Under the pieces are notes generated by a model that was not told where the DNA came from, ran no database searches, and was given only the letters and a program-made list of their open reading frames with translations. This document shows positions 1-5,842 of a DNA stretch of 12,633 bases, piece by piece. Position numbers and translations under genes: made by a program. Source of the DNA: an uncultured Ktedonobacteraceae bacterium (GTDB taxonomy: Bacteria > Chloroflexota > Ktedonobacteria > Ktedonobacterales > Ktedonobacteraceae); the NCBI GenBank assembly GCA_955652655.1, contig CATPCK010000641.1, positions 1-12,633 on the forward strand, given 5' to 3'. Position 1 is the stretch's first letter; the number at the start of each line of letters is the position of its first letter.

Positions 1-414
1 AATATGGTCGGTTAAATTCGGATCAGGGTAGAGCACTGGATCAGCGTATATGTCGGAGTCACCAATCTCGGCCTGATGATTGGCGGCCGCATTCAGTCCC
101 GTGATACTTCCTCCACCCTTCGCAGCCACCTGTACGGCAGGATGGAGTCGATGGAACAGATCAGCCGCTTTCGCAGCCAGCGGTAAAAGTGCGGTCGACC
201 CGACGATACGGATATTTCCACTGATGTCTCCGCTAGTGTTATGTGAAGTCGACGCTCCATTGCTCCCGCCAAATGTTCCGCACCCGATCAGCAGGAGAGC
301 GAGAGTAAGCAGCGTAACAGAGATGGTTGAGCGCCGTAACCTCCCCAAAACGCCTGTCCATGTCGCTCCATCCTTTGGAGCGTGGAAGCGCAGATAGCTT
401 GAAAGAACATGCAC
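1..414 (-). CDS. pstS: PstS-like phosphate-binding lipoprotein, N-terminal part (runs off left edge)
   Basis: This is the substrate-binding lipoprotein of a phosphate ABC importer, anchored outside the cytoplasmic membrane and handing phosphate to PstCA-PstB. The frame is open to base 1, so only about 138 residues are present and the C-terminal two thirds lie outside the window. A basic stretch (GRLRRS) precedes a hydrophobic segment ending in the lipobox LIGC, with the lipidated Cys at about residue 45. The mature part begins with a Ser/Gly/Asn-rich linker, followed by NIRIVGSTALLPLA and then GGGSITGLNAA and EIGDSD, which match the two phosphate-contacting N-terminal loops of PstS. The start is chosen as GTG 414 because AAGGAG (429-424) lies 9 bases upstream. 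An ATG at 423 directly abuts that site and is the alternative, adding three residues. pstC, pstA and pstB would be expected just left of the window. Confidence 0.85.
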   Translation of the reverse strand, partial: MHVLSSYLRFHAPKDGATWTGVLGRLRRSTISVTLLTLALLLIGCGTFGGSNGASTSHNTSGDISGNIRIVGSTALLPLAAKAADLFHRLHPAVQVAAKGGGSITGLNAAANHQAEIGDSDIYADPVLYPDPNLTDHI

Positions 415-558
415 GGAATTCATCTCCTTACTCGGATTACTGTGCAATGCATCAGCCGAATGAAAAAGTTGCCTCCTTACTCCAACACCCTACCAAGCGA
501 TTCGTTCGAAACTACTTTGAGAAAATATAACAAACGATGCCCCTCAAGAGACCTTAAT

Positions 559-589
559 AGTATAGCAGAGGTTGATGTGTTACTTACAA
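559..589 (-). promoter_or_regulatory. Putative promoter of the pstS-like gene
   Basis: Reading leftwards on the minus strand there is an extended -10 element TGCTATACT (567-559). A -35-like TTGTAA (589-584) lies 19 bases upstream, longer than the ideal 17, so the -35 is poor and an activator may be needed. The predicted transcript has a leader of about 140 bases before GTG 414. The same TGCTATACT element occurs before the TfoX-domain gene and the amine oxidase gene. Confidence 0.4.
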
Positions 590-610
590 CGTACCAGGCT
601 TATTACTTAC
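580..610 (-). repeat. Direct repeat GTAAGTAA, possible operator upstream of pstS
   Basis: Two identical 8-base units, GTAAGTAA on the minus strand, lie at 587-580 and 610-603. They are 23 bases apart, about two helical turns, and overlap or sit just upstream of the poor -35 element. PHO boxes in other bacteria are direct repeats in this position, but this spelling is not a known Pho box, so a phosphate-regulator site is only a suggestion. Confidence 0.25.
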
Positions 611-861
611 TAATCGTGCAACTGAAGCAGTACTTTTAGGCTAAGCTGGTAAAGACTCTACTGGCGAGTGGAGAACGAGTGCAACACAGCTGCGTTGGCC
701 CGAACAGGGCGACCACAAGGGATTAATACCGCTTGAATACGTGCAATGAAGAGTAAGGTGGAGGGAATAAGGGCAGGGCGTAGGGGCGCAATTGAAGCCG
801 AGGAATTATAACCTGCCGGCGAACTACGTCAGTACGCTGGAAAGCTGAAATGGTGGTTGTT
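590..861. other. Gene-free spacer with a vaguely 16S-rRNA-like stretch
   Basis: No open frame here looks like a real protein. Bases 666-760 on the plus strand contain, in order, GTGGAGAACGAGTG, CAACAC, GGCCCGAACAGGGCGACCAC and TAATACCGC. These resemble consecutive landmarks of the 16S rRNA V1-V2 region (GTGGCGAACGGGTG, TAACAC, CTAATACCGC). Intervening segments are missing or altered, and no flanking rRNA is seen, so this is at most a decayed fragment and may be chance. Bases 780-792 hold half of the palindrome found complete at 7392-7419. Confidence 0.2.
780..792 (+). repeat. Half copy of the 7392-7419 palindrome
   Basis: GTAGGGGCGCAAT is identical to the first 13 bases of the perfect palindrome at 7392-7419, but the complementary second arm is absent here. 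It looks like a decayed copy of a dispersed intergenic palindrome. Confidence 0.4.
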
Positions 862-1776
862 TTAGTACTCAATCGGCCCATCAAGCGCTTCACCTAGCTC
901 AGAGGTAGCCTTGATGTACTTCCCCGCCTGCTCATTGAGGTACTGCTTAACGCCCTGTATCCGCTCTAAAAGTCTCAAGTGTCCATGTGCATGAGCAAGT
1001 AGGGTAGCTTCTTTAGCGAGTTTAAGCCCTTCTTTGAGTTCTCCGCCGCGTATCAATGCTTCTGATCTTGAGGCTTTTAATACTATTTCCCATCGTTTCG
1101 TTTTCGGTAATGCCTCGTTTGCCAGATCAAGATACTTTAAGCCCAGGTTCATGTCTCCCAAACGGCTATAGCTCTTCCCATACTCCTCATAGACAGTCCC
1201 AAGACTGTAAGAACCGCCTGTAGTGCCACCCTGTACCTGATGTGCTAATTCTTCAGATATCTTTATCTCCCTGTCGAACCCCTTTAAGTCTTTACCTATC
1301 AAGTATACCCTGGAAAGCAACTGAGCATTGTTGCCTCTTGAGGCCAAATCAGCCTCGGGTGTGTTATCGCGTGTCCCTTCCAGGTATTGCATGGCCTTGT
1401 ATACGTCGCCTTTTCTGCGCAGCATATCGCCGTGGTAAGTAAGCGCGATATTCAACAGCGTTTGGTCGTTAATGCTCCGCGCCATCTCCTCCATCTCCTG
1501 AAAATGTTGTATAACCAGACTGATCTCACTCGTTCGGGTATTAGTTGCTATGACATGTCCGGCTATATGGTGGGCACGGGTAAGTGCGCGTAATAGCTCA
1601 GAGTCTGCTTTGCATATCCTGATATCCTTCAATAACCCCTCAATAGCGGTACGGGCCTCGATATAGCGAGCTTGTGGCATGAGTGACCAGACGTGCCCAA
1701 CGATGCTGTCAATCTCTTGTGGAGTGCGGGCGCGGAAGGGCTGTAAGCCAAAAGAAGCGGGGGGAATACCTAACAC
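862..1776 (-). CDS. TPR-repeat protein, probably the truncated C-terminal part of an HTH/TPR regulator
   Basis: The 304-residue product is almost entirely helical and TPR-like. The clearest repeat units lie near residues 107-135 (ALTYHGDMLRRKGDVYKAMQ) and 194-225 (VYEEYGKSYSRLGDMNLGL). Such arrays bind proteins or peptides and, in Chloroflexota and actinobacteria, often follow an N-terminal XRE-type HTH. Here the first residues, VLGIPPASFGL, resemble the end of that HTH region rather than a true N-terminus. The only upstream start is a GTG at 1776 with no Shine-Dalgarno, and an in-frame TAG at 1797-1795 closes the frame 18 bases further up. The next Met (residue 33) also lacks a ribosome site. 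I infer loss of the N-terminal DNA-binding domain, leaving either a pseudogene or a shortened protein. The stop is TAA, and the tail is DGPIEY. No specific function can be assigned. Confidence 0.6.
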   Translation of the reverse strand: MLGIPPASFGLQPFRARTPQEIDSIVGHVWSLMPQARYIEARTAIEGLLKDIRICKADSELLRALTRAHHIAGHVIATNTRTSEISLVIQHFQEMEEMARSINDQTLLNIALTYHGDMLRRKGDVYKAMQYLEGTRDNTPEADLASRGNNAQLLSRVYLIGKDLKGFDREIKISEELAHQVQGGTTGGSYSLGTVYEEYGKSYSRLGDMNLGLKYLDLANEALPKTKRWEIVLKASRSEALIRGGELKEGLKLAKEATLLAHAHGHLRLLERIQGVKQYLNEQAGKYIKATSELGEALDGPIEY

Positions 1777-1824
1777 ATCAGAGACGCGGTAAAGCTAGGA
1801 GATTGCGGGAACAAGGTAAAATCT

Positions 1825-1846
1825 AGACAAAACCAATTTTTTGTCT
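1825..1846. repeat. Small inverted repeat AGACAAAA/TTTTGTCT
   Basis: Perfect 8-base arms (1825-1832 and 1839-1846) flank a 6-base CCAATT loop, in the spacer between the TPR gene and the TfoX-domain gene. The stem is AT-rich, so it is more like a protein-binding site than a terminator. A second hairpin, GCTGAA-GAT-TTCAGC, lies at 1903-1917, just past the TfoX-domain stop codon; it has no T run. Confidence 0.3.
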
Positions 1847-1963
1847 TTTCATAAGCACCACAAATATTTTTATTGAGATATTCTACTCAGCAATCTTGAA
1901 ACGCTGAAGATTTCAGCAAGTGGTTGCTGCTGAGCGTTCAGACAACTGAGTCTACTGCTGGCC

Positions 1964-2290
1964 TCAGATGGATATTCCATCTACATACTGGAGGGCTGCA
2001 CGGGCGAACTCGGACCACCTGGAGGCGTGCTCGACAGGTAATACGACCCATTCCTTCATGGGGCGACCACGGTCGGATGGATCGAACAATCGAGCGCCCA
2101 AGAGGTTGAGCGCCTCGGTATGCTGGGGTGGAGTCAGTTTGAACACCATTGCGCCCTCATAGTACCCGGCAAATGCCTTGCCATTGTTTTTGAGGCAGGG
2201 CATGCCAAACATTTTCCCTCTAGTTGTGGACGATGTTGCCGCGAGTTCAGTGGCGACCGCGTCATAGGCGGCGCTCGGGTCTGTGGTCAT
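1964..2290 (-). CDS. TfoX N-terminal domain protein
   Basis: This 108-residue cytoplasmic protein is a stand-alone TfoX-N-like domain. The hallmark is RGKMFGMPCLKNNGKAFAG (residues 24-42), followed by the strand MVFKLT, the loop LFDPSDRGRPMKEWVVLP and a C-terminal helix SRWSEFARAALQYV. TfoX/Sxy controls competence in gammaproteobacteria, but single-domain relatives in other phyla have no established role, so competence should not be inferred. The full domain length is present. The start ATG 2290 is well supported by AAGGAG 9 bases upstream (2305-2300), and a good promoter lies about 80 bases further up. It is transcribed alone, with the truncated TPR gene 187 bases downstream on the same strand. 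Confidence 0.85.
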   Translation of the reverse strand: MTTDPSAAYDAVATELAATSSTTRGKMFGMPCLKNNGKAFAGYYEGAMVFKLTPPQHTEALNLLGARLFDPSDRGRPMKEWVVLPVEHASRWSEFARAALQYVDGISI

Positions 2291-2371
2291 AGCAGATTTC
2301 TCCTTTATGCATGTGGATCGGCGGGACTGTTCTCTTTGTTGACCTTTGCATAATGATATTTAACTGAGAGA

Positions 2372-2400
2372 AGTATAGCATATCTGTTCAATGGCTACAA
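2372..2400 (-). promoter_or_regulatory. Promoter of the TfoX-domain gene
   Basis: On the minus strand, TTGTAG (2400-2395) is followed by a 17-base spacer ending in TGC and then TATACT (2377-2372). This makes a sigma-70-type promoter with an extended -10. The predicted leader is about 75 bases before ATG 2290. Confidence 0.6.
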
Positions 2401-2454
2401 TGGCTTTCTCGCGCTGGAGTGTATGAAATAGGCAAGGGAGTGGAAGGGAGGTGT

Positions 2455-2494
2455 GGGGCCGATAAATCGGCGGTGGGTGCGGTAAACCGGCCCC
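2455..2494. repeat. GC-rich nested inverted repeat downstream of the kinase gene
   Basis: GGGGCCG (2455-2461) pairs with CGGCCCC (2488-2494). Inside the left part is a tight hairpin, GCCGAT-AA-ATCGGC (2458-2471). It sits 70-110 bases past the kinase stop codon and lacks a T run, so a role as a terminator is uncertain. It resembles dispersed intergenic palindromes, like the one at 7392-7419. The rest of the 2401-2563 spacer shows nothing recognisable. Confidence 0.45.
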
Positions 2495-2563
2495 TACTGT
2501 GTGGAGGACCCACATTGTGTTGGGACGAATGAAGATGGTACTCTGATTTCTGTTGCTGGTTTT

Positions 2564-5239
2564 CTATGATGGGCTTTCCATGGGGGATGAGGATGCGAGG
2601 GGCAGGGTGAACCAGAAGGTTGAGCCTACGCCCGGGGTGCTTTCTACACCGGCGTTTCCATGGTGCTGCTCAATGATGGCTTTGCAGATGTAGAGGCCAA
2701 GGCCGAGTCCAACATTTGCACTCCCTGCATTGCTGAGTACCTCGGCGCCCTCTACGCGGTAGAAGCGCTCCCAGATCTTTGTTTGTTCATCAGGAAAGAG
2801 CCCGTTTCCTTCGTCTTGCACCGAAACGCGAGCGTTTTCTTGATCTTTACACACTGAAATGCGAATAGGCTTTTCCTCGGACGAGTACTTCAGAGCATTG
2901 GTGAGGTAGTTTCTCAAAACCTGGCTGATGCGGTCCGCGTCAACGGACACAGGGATTGTTACTTCGCCGGGAAGGTCCAGGGTGATGGCTCTGTTGGGCC
3001 ACGCATACTGCTGCTCTTGCACCGTTTCGCGAACAATAACGGTGAGGTCGCAGGGAGCAGGGCTTAACTCCAGCAGCTGTTCCTGCGAGCGTGAGATATC
3101 CAGCAGGTCGTCAACCAGGCGATCAAGTAACTTGATCTGACGTTCTGTGCTCTCGAGCATTCCTTGCATTTTCTGGAATCCCAACATGCTATTTTTGATT
3201 TGACGTACAGTAAGCTGTGTGTTGCCCTTAATGCTGGTCAGAGGGGTTTTGAGTTCGTGACTGGTCATGCCCAGGAACTCATCCATCCTGCGATTTGCCT
3301 CGCGGAGCGCGAGCTCGCTGGCGCGCGCCTCGGCGCGTTCGCGCAGCAGGCGGTCGCGCTCGATGGCCAGGGCTGCGAGTTTTGCAACTGCTTTGGCTAG
3401 AGCGATCTCATCGGTGCTGTAATCGTGTTCCTGGCCACCAAAATCGAGCGAGAGGAGACCGACAAGTTGCTCTCCTACGATCATTGGCGCCATGAGCATA
3501 GTGTGGATATGGTAGGGGTTGGGCTGCGTGTTGAATGGAGGCTGCGTCATGTCGAGTAGCAGAATCTCGTTTGCCCTTAGCTGGGCAGCTAAAGTGGGAT
3601 CAGGACCATCGCCCAGCCGTGCCTCCTGTTGTTGTTCGGTCCACCATTGGCGCTCCTCGTCGGGTGAGAGTCCAACAACGGCAACGGGATGAAGCACTTC
3701 GGTCTCCGGTTCGACCGAGGTGAGACTGACGCGCTGACAACCCAGGACGCTGCAGGTCAGTTCCGCTATGCGGTGCGCTATCTTGCTTACTTCCACAGTG
3801 GTGAGTTCTCCGCTTTTGCTGCCCGGGCTATCACCGGAGAAAACGAGCGTTTCGGCCATAGCCAGTAGCGCGCTGAGCGCAGCCTGAGTGCGTTTCTCCA
3901 GCTGACGACGTTCTGTCACATCGCGGCAGATACAGAGAGCGCCAATAAGCTCCCCTTCCTGGTTGCGCACAGGTGCGCCGCTCACGCTTAGTTCCAGGTC
4001 GCGCCCGTCAAGGGTCTGGATGATGATATCAGCTGCATCCGGGCCTTGCAGTACCTCACCTTTCAAAATACGTGACATTGGCCATTGTTCATTCGTAAGA
4101 AGCCGGCCTTGCTCATCGCGCATAGCCAACAGTGACATACGCTCAGGGGCCGAACGTGAGAGGTAATCAGAAGGGTTCTTGATCGCAAGAAGTTCGCACG
4201 CTGCGTAATTCATGCTTATGACCTGCAAATCCCGGTTAAAGAGAAAAACGCCATCAGTGATGGACTCAAATGCAGCTTCCAGTTCACTGGCGCGCAGGGC
4301 CCTCTCTCGCTCGGATTGGTGGAGCGCCGAGATATCGTGGGTGATGAGTACAACGCCATCAACCTTTCCCTGAATATCGAAAAGGGGGGCGGCGCTCAAA
4401 AGAGCATAGATATCTTGCCCTTCAGCATCAAGGAAGCGCATTTCGACACCGGAGACGGTTTCGCCCTGTAACGCGCGTACAACTGGAATATCCTTCGTGG
4501 GGAATGGTTCGTCGGTGAGGGTGCGTAGCCCAAAGGTACTTTGATGATCAACAATTGCTGTGTTGATGCGCTTGAGACCTGTATTCCGTCGACCCGCGCG
4601 GTTGAGGCGTATGATATTGCCATGCACATCGTGAATAGATAAAGCGTCTGGCACCGTTTCTATGATGGCATCAAGCCGCGAACGCTCCACTTCAAGCGAA
4701 CGCGCCAGATCCTCTGCATTGCGTCGCGCTCGCTCGATCTGGCTGGCAACGATGCTGATGGTGATACCGACCAGGAAAAAGATAAGAAGCTGGACAAGGC
4801 TTGCTGCATCAAGCGACCAGGAGAAGTGCGGTACCTGAATAACATAATTGATGAGAGCTGCACCGGCCAGCGTGGCAACCACGCTTGGCCCTGCACCCCA
4901 GTTCAACGCCACCAGTGCGACCGCGAGAGCCCCTAACAGGCCCGTGGAGGTGTAGGAAGGAAATAATTGGGTAAGTAACATCGTGACGATGACCGCGATG
5001 AATTGTGAGAGGATCGCTATGATGTACCCGACGATCGGGTGATTCCATGGTTTGGGGAGCCATTGAGGTGTAAAGCTATGAGTTAGGAACCACCTGATCA
5101 GACGTCGCCAGAAGGGTTCTGTCTTCTTGTTTGGGAGAACCTGTTCATTTTTTGACGACTGGGGATATGCTGTCTCAAGGAGAGCTTGATTTTCCTTCTC
5201 TCTTTCGAGGGTTTGCATTTGCTCCTGATCCACGCTCAT
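2564..5239 (-). CDS. Membrane-bound sensor histidine kinase (DUF4118-PAS-PAS-GAF-HisKA-HATPase)
   Basis: This 891-residue two-component sensor kinase has a Trp/Arg-rich juxtamembrane start (44-66) and a KdpD-like DUF4118 membrane part with hydrophobic segments near 68-93, 99-112, 117-136 and 147-167. PAS domains follow at about 185-305 and 315-445, a GAF domain at about 483-628, a short coiled coil (630-652), HisKA with the phosphoacceptor His661 in MTSHELKTPL, and HATPase_c. The ATP site looks complete: N-box NYLTNALKYS (777-786), G1 DEGNG (809-813), F-box IWERFYR (822-828) and G2 GLGLGL (844-849). The sensed signal is unknown. No response regulator is adjacent, so it is an orphan kinase. 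The ribosome site is weak: AGGA lies only 3 bases before ATG 5239 but 9 before GTG 5233, so the start is uncertain by two codons. A decayed kinase C-terminus lies 400 bases upstream (5641-5814). Confidence 0.93.
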   Translation of the reverse strand: MSVDQEQMQTLEREKENQALLETAYPQSSKNEQVLPNKKTEPFWRRLIRWFLTHSFTPQWLPKPWNHPIVGYIIAILSQFIAVIVTMLLTQLFPSYTSTGLLGALAVALVALNWGAGPSVVATLAGAALINYVIQVPHFSWSLDAASLVQLLIFFLVGITISIVASQIERARRNAEDLARSLEVERSRLDAIIETVPDALSIHDVHGNIIRLNRAGRRNTGLKRINTAIVDHQSTFGLRTLTDEPFPTKDIPVVRALQGETVSGVEMRFLDAEGQDIYALLSAAPLFDIQGKVDGVVLITHDISALHQSERERALRASELEAAFESITDGVFLFNRDLQVISMNYAACELLAIKNPSDYLSRSAPERMSLLAMRDEQGRLLTNEQWPMSRILKGEVLQGPDAADIIIQTLDGRDLELSVSGAPVRNQEGELIGALCICRDVTERRQLEKRTQAALSALLAMAETLVFSGDSPGSKSGELTTVEVSKIAHRIAELTCSVLGCQRVSLTSVEPETEVLHPVAVVGLSPDEERQWWTEQQQEARLGDGPDPTLAAQLRANEILLLDMTQPPFNTQPNPYHIHTMLMAPMIVGEQLVGLLSLDFGGQEHDYSTDEIALAKAVAKLAALAIERDRLLRERAEARASELALREANRRMDEFLGMTSHELKTPLTSIKGNTQLTVRQIKNSMLGFQKMQGMLESTERQIKLLDRLVDDLLDISRSQEQLLELSPAPCDLTVIVRETVQEQQYAWPNRAITLDLPGEVTIPVSVDADRISQVLRNYLTNALKYSSEEKPIRISVCKDQENARVSVQDEGNGLFPDEQTKIWERFYRVEGAEVLSNAGSANVGLGLGLYICKAIIEQHHGNAGVESTPGVGSTFWFTLPLASSSPMESPS

Positions 5240-5316
5240 AAATCCTGTCTTCTAGCTCTCTGTCTGTGCTGCTGTAACTATTCAGTACTTTTCTTGTTGC
5301 CGCCTTCGGGGGCACA

Positions 5317-5481
5317 CTTAAGGGGGTATTAGTGCGGGGACACCCCGCGCCCCGGCAAGGGACTGCCGTCCCCTGCACCCCTGCTGAAGAACTCCCTTAG
5401 GGGAGGTTAGTGCGGGAACATTATAGGTCAGAGACCCGCGCCCCGGCAAGGGACTGCCGTCCCCTGCACCCCTGCTGAAGA
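5317..5481. repeat. Two-copy GC-rich tandem repeat with internal hairpin
   Basis: Copy 1 spans 5317-5390 and copy 2 spans 5396-5481. The last 47 bases (5344-5390 and 5435-5481) are identical, and the first parts share TTAGTGCGGG. Copy 2 has about 13 extra bases between them. Each copy contains the hairpin GGGAC-TGCC-GTCCC (5359-5372 in copy 1), extended by GCA/TGC across one mismatch. Base composition is far more GC-rich than the flanks. Two copies without regular spacers do not make a CRISPR array. It resembles a REP-like or intergenic mobile repeat unit. Elsewhere in the 5240-5640 spacer, 5554-5562 can pair with 5584-5592 around a 21-base loop. Confidence 0.75.
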
Positions 5482-5640
5482 GTTACGTGCTTTCTTGCAG
5501 GCGGAACCGCAAAATTTGGACATATTCTATATTGTACACGCATCAGTTAATAAAAAAGTTGCAGAGCTTGTTATATCAAACTGGCAGCTTTTACGAGTAG
5601 CATCGGTACAATGGTTGTTTCTCTCCTCTCACGTTTGAAA

Positions 5641-5814
5641 TCAATGAGAGGCTTCATTCATAGCCTTTTTGGTGAGGGGCAGAGAAAACCAGAAAGTCGA
5701 CCCTGCGAACTATACAATAAGTACGGGAGGCCTTACTTCTACTGTATTCCCTAAATGATGCTGCAGAGACACATGAAACTCTTCTTTTTGATCAGGCGTG
5801 TCTTGTATAGAAAG
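5641..5814 (-). pseudogene. Decayed C-terminus of a histidine kinase (HATPase remnant)
   Basis: Translated leftwards from 5814, the frame gives SIQDTPDQKEEF, then LQHHLGNTVEV, an in-frame TAG (5712-5710), then AGSTFWFSLPLTKKAMNEAS and a TGA at 5643-5641. These blocks line up with the end of the neighbouring kinase (SVQDEGNG, PDEQTKIWERF, EQHHGNAGVES, VGSTFWFTLPL). The ATP lid and G2 box, about 25 residues, are missing between the F-box-like and QHH blocks, and no start or upstream domain is present. It is therefore a non-functional remnant of a related kinase, now serving as the upstream region of the divergently oriented lipid kinase gene. Confidence 0.7.
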
Positions 5815-5842
5815 TTAACCAGAAATACTAGGAGTTTTGCGT

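Noticed and set aside
80..397. Open frame of 105 codons on the plus strand
   Set aside because: It is antisense to the pstS-like gene, whose lipobox and phosphate-loop motifs are clear; the plus-strand product has no recognisable features.
5317..5481. CRISPR-like repeats
   Set aside because: Only two imperfect copies, with no uniform spacers and no cas genes.
5837..5842. TTG start for the lipid kinase
   Set aside because: It is only two bases from AGGAG, while ATG 5843 is at 8 bases.
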